NCBI GenBank assembly: GCA_963691715.1 | Contig: OY829281.1 | Span: forward strand, 3,172,852-3,236,851 | Length of the DNA: 64,000 bases | Source: HXMU1420-13 sp963691715 | GTDB taxonomy: Bacteria; Bacteroidota; Rhodothermia; Balneolales; Balneolaceae | Reading direction: 5' to 3' | Shown here: positions 1 through 8,424 of the stretch, piece after piece | Layout: every line of letters starts with the position of its first letter | Position numbering within the stretch: the first letter of the stretch is position 1 | Translations under genes and position numbers: made by a program | The notes under the pieces: generated by a model | What the model saw: the letters and a program-made list of their open reading frames with translations, nothing else | What the model was told of the DNA's origin: nothing | The model's database searches: none

Positions 1-942
1 ACTGAACGAGGTCAAAGTATGTTAGATCGTGTTCTAGGTACGGGTAATAGTATTTTGAGGGTCTCCGTAGAGCATGATTTTGATAGAGTTACTAGAGAGT
101 TTGATATGATAGATCCTGATAGTCGTACAGTAATTTCTGAGGAAAAAAGAGAACAAGTAAATAATGATGAACTCCGAGAACCAGTACCTATTGATAATTT
201 AACTCCTTTAGATCAAAGAGATGTGTCGGTTACTGTTTCTGCGAATAATAATAGCAATGTTATCGAAACCAGAAATTATGAAGTTAATAGAACTCGAGAA
301 GTTTTTGAAAAAGGTGAAGGTGAAATTCAACGAATTACCGCTTCAGTATTACTAAACTATAAGCAAGTAACAGCAACAAATGATGATGGGGATGAGATTA
401 TATCGTTTGAGCCATATTCGGCTGAAGAAGTAGAACAATTTAGAGAAGCTGTTGAATTAGCGATTGGTATTAAAACGGAAAGAGGTGATTTGTTAACGAT
501 AAATCAGTCTGAGTTTTTTACTACACAGTATATAAGTGGTAATTCATTTATGGCAACACAACAAGTTTATACTAATGATATTGTAAGATGGGTGGTTATC
601 GGAATAACATTTGGTGTGATATTATTCCTTATCAATGGTATTAGAAAAAAGATGAGCATTGAAACTGAAATGGCTATCAATTCTAATTTTCAAGGAAATA
701 CGGAGTTACCTCCTGGAGCAAGTTATCAATCATTGCCACCAAATAGCATTGATTCATTGGCACTTGAACCTGCATTTGATGAAAACGGCAATCCTATAGA
801 GCCCTCTCTATCTCAAGATAATACTAATATGCCACCACCAGAGACTAAGTATAATAAGGATGAAATAAAAGAATTTGTAGAGCTTAAACCTGCGATTGCA
901 GCTCAAGTTCTACGTGCAATGATGACACCAGAGGAAGAGTAA
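1..942 (+). CDS. fliF: FliF, flagellar MS-ring protein (C-terminal part)
   Basis: The frame is open from base 1, so the gene starts outside the window; the Met at 19 is internal. The visible part holds the end of the periplasmic ring-building domain, a membrane segment at about residues 195-215 (VVIGITFGVILFLING) and a cytoplasmic tail ending in KPAIAAQVLRAMM, the segment that binds FliG in this family. It is followed after 9 bases by fliG, the usual order. FliF forms the membrane ring on which the rotor and the export gate are built. Confidence 0.93.
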   Translation, partial: TERGQSMLDRVLGTGNSILRVSVEHDFDRVTREFDMIDPDSRTVISEEKREQVNNDELREPVPIDNLTPLDQRDVSVTVSANNNSNVIETRNYEVNRTREVFEKGEGEIQRITASVLLNYKQVTATNDDGDEIISFEPYSAEEVEQFREAVELAIGIKTERGDLLTINQSEFFTTQYISGNSFMATQQVYTNDIVRWVVIGITFGVILFLINGIRKKMSIETEMAINSNFQGNTELPPGASYQSLPPNSIDSLALEPAFDENGNPIEPSLSQDNTNMPPPETKYNKDEIKEFVELKPAIAAQVLRAMMTPEEE

Positions 943-951
943 AAAATAGCT

Positions 952-1992
952 ATGAGTGAACAAGCAACACTTAACGGAATTGAAAACAAAAAACTAGATA
1001 TTGAATTAACTGGTTCTCAAAAAGCTGCGATTTTAATCATGAGTGTTGGTACCAAATCGGCTACTGAAATGATGAAATCTCTAAGCGAAAAAGAGATTGA
1101 ACAGATTACTTTAGAAATCGCCAGAATGAAAAACATACGACCAGAAATGGTTGACCTTGTATTACAAGAATACTTCACGTTAATGGAGGTTAAACAATAT
1201 GTTATTAATGGTGGTATGGATTATGCACAGCAATTATTGGCTGAGCTAGGTGGCGATTCTGAAAAAATGATGAAAAAATTACGTGCACAGTCAGGAAGCA
1301 CAGTTTTTAAAGATTTTCAAGAAACAAATACAAATCAAATAGCTGATTTCATACGAAATGAACACCCCCAAGTAGCTGCCTTAATATTCTCTCAATTAAG
1401 AGTTGAAAAAACAGCTGAAATACTGGCATTGTTAGACGCAGAATTGCAAGGTGAAATTACATACAGATTAGCAATGATGGATAAAATCTCTGGTGAGGTA
1501 ATTGATGAAATTGAAGAAGTTATAAAAGAACACATGGGAGGTATGGATAACCTTGGAGACCGTGTTAAAGCTGGAACAAATATTGTAGCTCAAATTTTGA
1601 ATGGAGCAGATGTTAAGGTAGAGAAAAATGTATTGGAAGCCATTGAAAATCGTAATCCTGATGTAGCTCAAGAGATCAAAGAACAAATGTTCTTATTCGA
1701 GGATATAGAGTTTTTCGACGACAAAACTATACAAATTGTTATCAACGAATTGGAAAAGCAAGATATGGTTATGGGACTGAAAGGTGTAGCCGAAGAACTT
1801 TCTTCAAAATTCTTTGCAAATATGTCCTCCAGAGCTGCTGATATGTTACGAGAAGATATGGAAGCATTAGGACCAGTACCAGTTAAAGAAGTGAAGGATG
1901 CTCAGAATCGTATAATAAAGAAAATAAAAGATTTAGAAGATGCAGGTCAAATTAGTACTAGAATGGCCGGGGAAGAAGAAGTAGTGGAATAA
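952..1992 (+). CDS. fliG: FliG, flagellar motor switch/torque protein
   Basis: At 346 residues it is full length for FliG. The N domain begins after a short leader with GSQKAAILIMSVG. The middle domain has the EHPQ motif (IRNEHPQVAALIFSQL, about residues 135-150). The C domain has FFDDKTIQ, LKGVAEELSSKFFANMS and RAADMLREDMEALGPV, matching the charged torque helix that contacts MotA. FliG couples FliF to the C-ring and converts stator ion flow into rotation. It lies between fliF and fliH, 3 bases before fliH, in one long operon. Confidence 0.97.
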   Translation: MSEQATLNGIENKKLDIELTGSQKAAILIMSVGTKSATEMMKSLSEKEIEQITLEIARMKNIRPEMVDLVLQEYFTLMEVKQYVINGGMDYAQQLLAELGGDSEKMMKKLRAQSGSTVFKDFQETNTNQIADFIRNEHPQVAALIFSQLRVEKTAEILALLDAELQGEITYRLAMMDKISGEVIDEIEEVIKEHMGGMDNLGDRVKAGTNIVAQILNGADVKVEKNVLEAIENRNPDVAQEIKEQMFLFEDIEFFDDKTIQIVINELEKQDMVMGLKGVAEELSSKFFANMSSRAADMLREDMEALGPVPVKEVKDAQNRIIKKIKDLEDAGQISTRMAGEEEVVE

Positions 1993-1995
1993 ATT

Positions 1996-2703
1996 ATGAA
2001 AAACCCCCGTGTATTAGATAATGACCAAATTAATTGGTATAAAAAAAACAATACCAAATTAAACTATAAAATGCTTTTCAACGAAACGGAAGCACCACCA
2101 GAGATATTAGAATTAGAAGAAGCTGAGGCCATAGAATTAAGCCCTGAAGAAATAGCTGAACAAGCTAGAATAGATCGAGATCGTAAATGGAAGCTTAAAG
2201 TTAATAAAACCAGAGAAATTGCATACGCACAGGGATATGAAGAAGGGAAAGCTGCGGGTTATATGCATGCACAATATGATCTGGAGGGAAAGCTAGACTT
2301 TATCAATAATACATTAGAAAATGGATTCGAGGAATGGAAAAAGAGACAAGAATTAATAGATCCAGGTATTTTAGATCTTGCATTTGAAATTGCAGAAACA
2401 ATTTTAGGATTCCCAGTTGAACATCCAGAGTTAAGAAATAATCTAGAATCAACACTTGGCCCTTTACTGGAAAGGATTGATGATCAATCTAAACCGGTGT
2501 TATTAGTTGCGGAATCAGATCTAGAATATATTGAGTTACTCAAAGAAAAATACGCACCAGATACTTTTATAAAAGTAAGGGTTGATCAAACTTGTAGATC
2601 CGGAGAGTACCGTTTTGAATCAACCCATGAAGTAGTGATTCAAAATGTAATGAATACTCTAAAAGAGTTCCGCAAAACTTTGCCTATTCCAACATGGGAG
2701 TAA
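1996..2703 (+). CDS. fliH: FliH, regulator/stator of the export ATPase
   Basis: This 235-residue protein has an acidic, charged N-terminal half, a stretch with the family's glycine-repeat style (AYAQGYEEGKAAGYMHAQYD, about residues 77-96) and a C-terminal FliH/V-ATPase E-like domain (DLAFEIAETILGFPVE, then SGEYRFESTHEVVIQNV). FliH binds FliI and docks it at the export gate. Position between fliG and fliI and close spacing support the call. The N-terminus is divergent, as is normal in this family. Confidence 0.87.
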   Translation: MKNPRVLDNDQINWYKKNNTKLNYKMLFNETEAPPEILELEEAEAIELSPEEIAEQARIDRDRKWKLKVNKTREIAYAQGYEEGKAAGYMHAQYDLEGKLDFINNTLENGFEEWKKRQELIDPGILDLAFEIAETILGFPVEHPELRNNLESTLGPLLERIDDQSKPVLLVAESDLEYIELLKEKYAPDTFIKVRVDQTCRSGEYRFESTHEVVIQNVMNTLKEFRKTLPIPTWE

Positions 2704-2709
2704 TTATTT

Positions 2710-4026
2710 ATGGTACTTGAGACTCACTTCAATACTGTAAGATCAAATTTTTATGAAGCCAGAAATCCAGCAAAACGTTATGGTAAAGTTGCAGGAATTG
2801 TTGGGAATATTGTTGAGTGTACTGGTTTAGAGGCAAGTGTTGGTGAGATGTATGGTATTCAAACAATTTTAGGAAAATCTGTAGCTGCTGAAGTTGTAGG
2901 TTTAAAAGATGGTAAGACGTTATTAATGCCTTTTGATCGTGTTGTTGGAATGAAAAGCGGGTGTTTGGTTGAAAGTCTTGGCGAATCTTTAAATGTAGGA
3001 GTAAGTGATGATCTTCTTGGCCGTGTTGTTGATCCAAATGGAGATCCCATTGATAATTTGGGTACAATTTATACAGCTGGTTATCAACCTATACAAAACA
3101 CTCCTCCTTCTCCTATGGATCGAGCACCGATTAACGAAATCATGTTTTCTGGAATACGTGCTTTAGATACTTTAAACACCATCGGTATTGGTCAAAGAGT
3201 TGGTCTCTTTGCAGGTTCCGGAGTTGGAAAAAGTACGTTGATGGGTATGATTGCGAAATGCTCATCTGCTGATGTGAATGTAATAGCTTTGATTGGGGAA
3301 CGAGGTAGAGAGGTTCATGAATTTATCTATGAAACCCTAGGTGAAGAAGGTTTAAAACGCTCAGTAGTTGTTGCAGCTACTTCAGATGCTGCTGCAATGA
3401 GCCGTGTTAAAGGTGCTTTTACCGCTACAGCAATAGCAGAATATTTCCGTGATCAAGGAAAAAATGTCCTACTAATGATGGATTCGGTTACTCGTGTAGC
3501 TATGGCGCAAAGAGAAATAGGATTAGCATCTGGCGAACCTCCTACAACCAAAGGTTATACTCCGAGTGTATTTACTATTTTACCCAAATTATTAGAGCGT
3601 CCAGGGAAAACTAAAAAAGGAAGCATCACTGGACTATATACGGTATTGGTTGATAACGATGATATGAATGAGCCTATAGCAGATGCTGTAAGATCAATTT
3701 TAGACGGACATATAGTTCTTTCTCGTAGATTGGCTCATAAAAATCATTACCCAGCAATAGATATTTTGGAAAGTATTTCCCGTGTGATGCCAAAAATTGT
3801 CTCTAAAGAGCAACGTGCCATAGCTATGAAAGCAAGAGAATTATTAGCTACTTATAGAGAGGCGGAAGATATTATTAATATTGGCGCTTACGTTAAGGGT
3901 TCAAATCCAAAAATTGATCTCTCTATAAAAAAACATCCTCACTTGGAATCATTTTTGATACAGGATATGGACCAGAGTGATTTTGACAATAATCTCTGGG
4001 AAAGATTAAAAACTATTATTGATTAA
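2710..4026 (+). CDS. fliI: FliI, flagellar export ATPase
   Basis: The 438 residues match the family length. Walker A is GLFAGSGVGKST at about residues 165-176 and Walker B is NVLLMMD at about 252-258. LIGERGREVHEFI and SGEPPTTKGYTPSVF are typical of the F1-beta-like type III export ATPases. It hydrolyses ATP at the cytoplasmic base of the export apparatus to help unfold and load substrates and chaperones. It is followed by fliJ, its central stalk partner. Confidence 0.98.
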   Translation: MVLETHFNTVRSNFYEARNPAKRYGKVAGIVGNIVECTGLEASVGEMYGIQTILGKSVAAEVVGLKDGKTLLMPFDRVVGMKSGCLVESLGESLNVGVSDDLLGRVVDPNGDPIDNLGTIYTAGYQPIQNTPPSPMDRAPINEIMFSGIRALDTLNTIGIGQRVGLFAGSGVGKSTLMGMIAKCSSADVNVIALIGERGREVHEFIYETLGEEGLKRSVVVAATSDAAAMSRVKGAFTATAIAEYFRDQGKNVLLMMDSVTRVAMAQREIGLASGEPPTTKGYTPSVFTILPKLLERPGKTKKGSITGLYTVLVDNDDMNEPIADAVRSILDGHIVLSRRLAHKNHYPAIDILESISRVMPKIVSKEQRAIAMKARELLATYREAEDIINIGAYVKGSNPKIDLSIKKHPHLESFLIQDMDQSDFDNNLWERLKTIID

Positions 4027-4040
4027 AGAACAAAAAGGAT

Positions 4041-4469
4041 ATGAAATTCAAGTTCTCATTAGAACCAGTTCTAAAAGTAAGACAACATCAGGAAAAAGTT
4101 CAGCAACAAAAGCTTGCCGAAGAACTAACAAATAAAAATAAAATTTCAGATTTAAGAAATTCTGTTCAAGGTAAACTTGAAAGTTATTTAGAAACAAAAG
4201 ATCAAGATAAAGCAGCAAATATACATGCAATCAAAACTCACAATGCGCATTTGATCCAAGTAAATGATCACATCAATAAACTACAACAACAAGAGGAACA
4301 AGCGGACAAAAAAGTAAAAGAAGAAAGATCCAAACTTGCTGAAGCTTTCAAAAAATTAAGTATTCTAGAAAAAGTGAAAGAGAATGAGCATGGGACTTTT
4401 GTAAAAGATGCGGCAAAGACAGACCAAAAAACAATGGACGAAATTTCATCCCAATCATTTAGCAGATAA
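4041..4469 (+). CDS. fliJ: FliJ, export-apparatus stalk protein
   Basis: The 142-residue protein is almost wholly coiled coil, rich in K, E and Q, and begins MKFKFSLEPVLKVRQHQEKVQQQ, the typical FliJ opening (F-L-VL--R). FliJ inserts in the FliI hexamer like the F1 gamma subunit and links ATP hydrolysis to FlhA. It sits 14 bases after fliI. Coiled-coil proteins are hard to tell apart by sequence, so the call rests on both the start motif and position. Confidence 0.85.
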   Translation: MKFKFSLEPVLKVRQHQEKVQQQKLAEELTNKNKISDLRNSVQGKLESYLETKDQDKAANIHAIKTHNAHLIQVNDHINKLQQQEEQADKKVKEERSKLAEAFKKLSILEKVKENEHGTFVKDAAKTDQKTMDEISSQSFSR

Positions 4470-4474
4470 CACCC

Positions 4475-5059
4475 ATGAATAAAGGCGCGATTGTAAAAAT
4501 TGCTGGCTTTCTAGTCATACCCATTGTACTCATGCTTGTAATAGTATACCTACTATATCCCATGATTAATGAAGAGAAATATGACTTAATCACACGCACC
4601 AATGGTATGATGTATGACTCATTAACTATTGATTCTCTAGCCAAAGTGGATAGCTTAATGTCTGTGGATTCAATAATGGTTGCAGATTCAATACAATTCA
4701 AACAAAAAGATGCCACCAAGCAACCTCAGGATATGAGTGTTGCAACAAAAATTGACTCACTTGAAAGAATGATTTACGTACTTTCAAGTCGATTAGAAGG
4801 TTTAGAAGCGAAAGATAAACAAGCAAAACCAACTCAGGCTACATCAAACACAGTCGATGATTATGATGAGGCATTCAAAGATAGAGTAAAAAGTCTTTTA
4901 AATCTTGATGAAGATGAAATGGCTCCAATTCTTGATAAAATGACGAGCCAACAACTTGTTCGATTGTATAAAGAAGCAGGCAATACGCAAAGAGAAAAAA
5001 TACTCCGAGCCCTAAAGTCGGATCAAGCAGCACGTTTAATTACAGAAGTAATGTTATGA
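4475..5059 (+). CDS. MotE-like flagellar protein with MgtE-N-like C-terminus
   Basis: This 194-residue protein has one N-terminal membrane segment (about residues 8-30), a long probable coiled coil (DSLERMIYVLSSRLEGLEAK) and a C-terminal helical domain (ILDKMTSQQLVRLYKEAG...KILRALKSDQAARLI) like the MgtE intracellular N domain. This layout matches the FlbB/MotE/YlxF proteins found between fliJ and fliK in many bacteria, which are secreted chaperones or stator-associated factors. The stop overlaps the fliK start in an ATGA, so the two are probably translationally coupled. The exact role here is inferred from position. Confidence 0.65.
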   Translation: MNKGAIVKIAGFLVIPIVLMLVIVYLLYPMINEEKYDLITRTNGMMYDSLTIDSLAKVDSLMSVDSIMVADSIQFKQKDATKQPQDMSVATKIDSLERMIYVLSSRLEGLEAKDKQAKPTQATSNTVDDYDEAFKDRVKSLLNLDEDEMAPILDKMTSQQLVRLYKEAGNTQREKILRALKSDQAARLITEVML

Positions 5060-7632
5060 TTCAAGATTTAGTGCCGAATATCAATCTTAATAATCTATCT
5101 GAACCTAATGAAAATGTTCAAAGCGACCCAAATAATGAACATTTAAAAGATGAGTTTAGATCATTATTGAATGCTATAAGCAAGGAAAATGATCACGGAA
5201 ATACATCATCAATTGACCAAGTTAAAAAAATAAAAAACTCATCTATTTCTCATTTTCAACCTCGTGAAGATTCTTTAAAAAATGAACATGTAATTTCAAA
5301 TTATGAAATTGAAGATGAAGCTAATCATATTTCTTTATCTAACGTTGAGCTATTAATTGCAAACAATGATATTGAAGAAGGCAATATTCTATCATCAAAT
5401 ATCGAATTAAATTTAGAGAATAATGATGTCGCCATTATCAAATCTAAAAAACAGGCTGAGGATGAAATTGTTAAATCAGAAAAAGATATAAGCAAAAATT
5501 TCAGTGCTAATGAAATTTCATTATCCAACGTTGAGCGGTTAATTGCGAACAATGATATTGAAGAAGGCAGTATTCTACCATCAAATATCGAATTAAATTT
5601 AGAGAATAATGATGTCGCCAATGTCAACTCTGAAGAAGAAGCTAAGGATGAAATTGTTAAATCAGAAAAAGACATAAGCAAAAATTTCAAGGCTAATAGT
5701 CTTTCTTTACCTAATGCCGAAGCGCTAATTGTAAATAACAATTCTGAAGATGTTGGAAGTGAAGATGGATTTGAGATAGTTGGTAAAGCTAACAAAGATG
5801 GCACTTATTCTATTAATAAAATCAGTGAGAACACGTCACTGAAAATGGCTAAGACTACGGTAAATATTGAGCTGCAAAGAAAAGATGAGTCCTCAGATAC
5901 ATCAAAAAATTTCAAAACAATTGTATCACAAAAAGAAGAAGCGACACAAAATAATTCTGAAAATACCAATGCTTTTAAAACTTTATCAAGTAACAAAAGA
6001 ACTGAAATAGTTAATCAAAGCCAAAAACTTGAAAGTTTAACTCAAGACAAGAGTGCTAGCACAGAGTATGAAACTCAAACTGCAATAATTGCTAAAAGAG
6101 GTAATCAAAACCCCAAAATATCGAATCCAGGTGTATTAAGCGAAACTGAAGAACAGTTAAAATTCACTGCTGGAAACACAAAAAAAATTATATCAACTGA
6201 AGTAGTTTCTGTTCAAAAACAAGGGCAATCATCAATAATTGCGGATAACAATGATAGTTCATTGAATAAAAAATTAATAGAAAATGAAAATTTATCTACC
6301 AACTTTAAAAAAGATAAATCTCCTGACTTAGTAAAAAGAGAAAAGGTTGTAAATACATCTGTAAGCAAAGAAAATACAAATACATACTCTAAAAATACGG
6401 ATACTTCCGTTGCAACAAATATTAATCAATCTGGAACAGATGAAAGATCTGTTAAGATTGAAACTGACTCGAAGAATCCTTCCAAAGGCAGTCTAATATT
6501 AAATCTCTCTGAAAGTGTTGAAAACATAGAGATTGTTAATAAATCAATTTTTAAAACTGCATCAGTAGATACTCCATCAACTGAGGATGTGCAAAAAATT
6601 ATACGCCCTAAAGATAATCAATCAAAACAGCTATTTGTTAATGCATTAGGTGAACAAAAAATACCATTATCAAATATCTCTGACAACCTCAATGTTGAAC
6701 TATTTAAAAAGCCATTAGTTATTCAAAAAGGGGATATATCTTTAAAAAGTACTATACAATTTGATCAACATTCTACATCACAATCGAATATTGTATTTCA
6801 GGATGTATCTGAAGTAAAAAGCTCCGAATTAGTTCAATTTATTCAAGCAAATAAATCTGAAATTATACCTTTGAAAGATGCAAAAAAAACCAAATATGCG
6901 CTTTCAATGTCTGAACAAGGAGAAGCTAGACTGAAATTACTTAAGGAATCAGAAAGAATAGATGTTCTTTCTTCCAGGGATATGAAAATTGGTGAGTACA
7001 CTTCTCACACATTGGACAAAAAAATACAAGTTTTTAATTCAACAGTTGGTCTAAGCAACGAGCAAGAAGCGATGTTAAAAGAACTAATGTTGGAATCATT
7101 TCGAGGGGAAAATCAAAATGTTAAAGAAACAAACCTATTAGGTTATCTACGTTTAAGCGAACTTCCTATCATTAATGCGAGCGCTAGAAGAGCTTTAACC
7201 TCAAATTTTGCAAAAATCTTACAGCAAGATATGAGTGCTTCTTTAAAGCATAACAGTGAGAAATGGCAAAAACATAGCTTCAGATTAGAAGATGGCAATA
7301 ACATCAATATGACTTCAAAAAATATTGATGGGATATTGCATATAAAACTAGCAGCGAGTAATCCTGAGCTAAACCGATTACTTATGAGTATGGAACAGGA
7401 AATTCGAGAACATTTAAAAGAAGAATTGAGTCTTGAATTAGATCTTCAATTCGAAAATAGAGAACAAGGAGCTTTCTCTGATGCCCTTGGAAATAACTCT
7501 GATGAAGGAAATAAAAATTGGAATAGAAAAGAATCAGAGATAACAGACGACAACAGCAATCAAAGAACTGTAAATAGTCTTGAATCGTCGATCCGAAATT
7601 TTGGCTACAATCAAATGGAATGGACCGCCTAA
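5056..7632 (+). CDS. fliK: FliK, hook-length control protein
   Basis: It is long (858 residues) compared with the usual 350-500. The first three quarters are low-complexity, rich in S, N, K and E and predicted disordered, including a 62-residue repeat. The C-terminal part (about residues 715-800: LKHNSEKWQKHSFRLEDG..., then LHIKLAASNPELNRLLMSMEQEIREHLKEE) matches the FliK C-terminal switch domain. FliK is exported while the hook grows and switches FlhB specificity. Position before flgD and flgE supports the call. The long disordered ruler is consistent with a long hook or with repeat growth. Confidence 0.82.
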   Translation: MIQDLVPNINLNNLSEPNENVQSDPNNEHLKDEFRSLLNAISKENDHGNTSSIDQVKKIKNSSISHFQPREDSLKNEHVISNYEIEDEANHISLSNVELLIANNDIEEGNILSSNIELNLENNDVAIIKSKKQAEDEIVKSEKDISKNFSANEISLSNVERLIANNDIEEGSILPSNIELNLENNDVANVNSEEEAKDEIVKSEKDISKNFKANSLSLPNAEALIVNNNSEDVGSEDGFEIVGKANKDGTYSINKISENTSLKMAKTTVNIELQRKDESSDTSKNFKTIVSQKEEATQNNSENTNAFKTLSSNKRTEIVNQSQKLESLTQDKSASTEYETQTAIIAKRGNQNPKISNPGVLSETEEQLKFTAGNTKKIISTEVVSVQKQGQSSIIADNNDSSLNKKLIENENLSTNFKKDKSPDLVKREKVVNTSVSKENTNTYSKNTDTSVATNINQSGTDERSVKIETDSKNPSKGSLILNLSESVENIEIVNKSIFKTASVDTPSTEDVQKIIRPKDNQSKQLFVNALGEQKIPLSNISDNLNVELFKKPLVIQKGDISLKSTIQFDQHSTSQSNIVFQDVSEVKSSELVQFIQANKSEIIPLKDAKKTKYALSMSEQGEARLKLLKESERIDVLSSRDMKIGEYTSHTLDKKIQVFNSTVGLSNEQEAMLKELMLESFRGENQNVKETNLLGYLRLSELPIINASARRALTSNFAKILQQDMSASLKHNSEKWQKHSFRLEDGNNINMTSKNIDGILHIKLAASNPELNRLLMSMEQEIREHLKEELSLELDLQFENREQGAFSDALGNNSDEGNKNWNRKESEITDDNSNQRTVNSLESSIRNFGYNQMEWTA
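5320..5745 (+). repeat. 186-bp tandem repeat inside fliK
   Basis: Three copies with a constant period of 186 bp (62 codons) start at 5320, 5506 and 5692. Copies 1 and 2 are nearly identical and share LIANNDIEEG and NIELNLENNDVA. Copy 3 keeps only its first part (LIVNN) before diverging. The frame is preserved, so copy number changes would alter the ruler length in 62-residue steps. Confidence 0.9.
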
Positions 7633-7642
7633 TTAACTAACT

Positions 7643-8323
7643 ATGAATGTACAAGCAATTAACCCAGGATTAACCCAATATAATTCAGTAGCTCAAGGTA
7701 AAAGTGAACTTGGCCAACAAGAATTTTTGCAACTATTAGTTGCACAACTTCAAAATCAAGATCCAGTAAACCCAATGGATGGAGCGGAGTTTGCCGCCCA
7801 GTTAGCTGATTTCAACTCCGTTGAACAACTGATTTCAGTAAATGAAGGTCTTAGCCAATTAGCAATTAGTCAAGATTTGATGGGAGCGAGTTTAACAAAC
7901 TCGATGGCCGCATCTCTCACAGGTAAAGAAGTGAGAGCATTAAGTAATGAAATCGCATTGAGTAGTGAAGGAAACGCATCAGTAAACTATAAGTTGAATG
8001 ATTCTGCTTCACAAGTAGAAATTGTAATTAGAACCGAAAGCGGTGCTGAAATTCGTAGAGAAACCTTATCAGGTATACCTTCAGGAGACAATTCCTGGAC
8101 CTGGGATGGTTTAGATACAAACGGCGAGCGAATGGGTGAAGGTAAGTATACCGTAGAAGTTATCGCCAAAAATGGAGATAACAATGTTGGAGCGCTTACT
8201 TTTTTAGAAGGCTTTGCAAGTAAAGTCAGGTACACAACACAAGGAGTTTATCTATCAGTAAATGGAATCGACATCCCAATTGGTGATGTAGAAGAAGTAG
8301 GTACTGGTATACTTGAAGATTAA
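7643..8323 (+). CDS. flgD: FlgD, hook-cap scaffold protein
   Basis: It has 226 residues. The N-terminal motif LGQQEFLQLLVAQLQNQDP (about residues 22-40) is diagnostic for FlgD, followed by AEFAAQLADFNSVEQL. The C-terminal half holds a FlgD Ig-like/Tudor region (SWTWDGLDTNGERMGEGKYTV). FlgD caps the growing hook and directs FlgE assembly. It lies between fliK and flgE. Confidence 0.96.
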   Translation: MNVQAINPGLTQYNSVAQGKSELGQQEFLQLLVAQLQNQDPVNPMDGAEFAAQLADFNSVEQLISVNEGLSQLAISQDLMGASLTNSMAASLTGKEVRALSNEIALSSEGNASVNYKLNDSASQVEIVIRTESGAEIRRETLSGIPSGDNSWTWDGLDTNGERMGEGKYTVEVIAKNGDNNVGALTFLEGFASKVRYTTQGVYLSVNGIDIPIGDVEEVGTGILED

Positions 8324-8386
8324 CTTTTTTTAAAAATAAAACATAACTATAACGGGTTGCTCATCTTAACATTTAGGGCACCACAG

Positions 8387-8403
8387 GCAGTATATTATAC
8401 TGC
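8387..8403 (+). promoter_or_regulatory. Perfect palindrome upstream of flgE
   Basis: Arms GCAGTATA and TATACTGC flank one T, 22 bases before the flgE start and just before its AGGAGA ribosome site. It could be an operator or a 5'-UTR hairpin. No factor can be assigned from sequence alone. Confidence 0.4.
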
Positions 8404-8424
8404 ATATAATACAGGAGAAATCTC

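Noticed and set aside
5325..5804. 159-codon minus-strand frame opposite fliK
   Set aside because: A shadow of the repeated fliK region, with no independent start signal or family.
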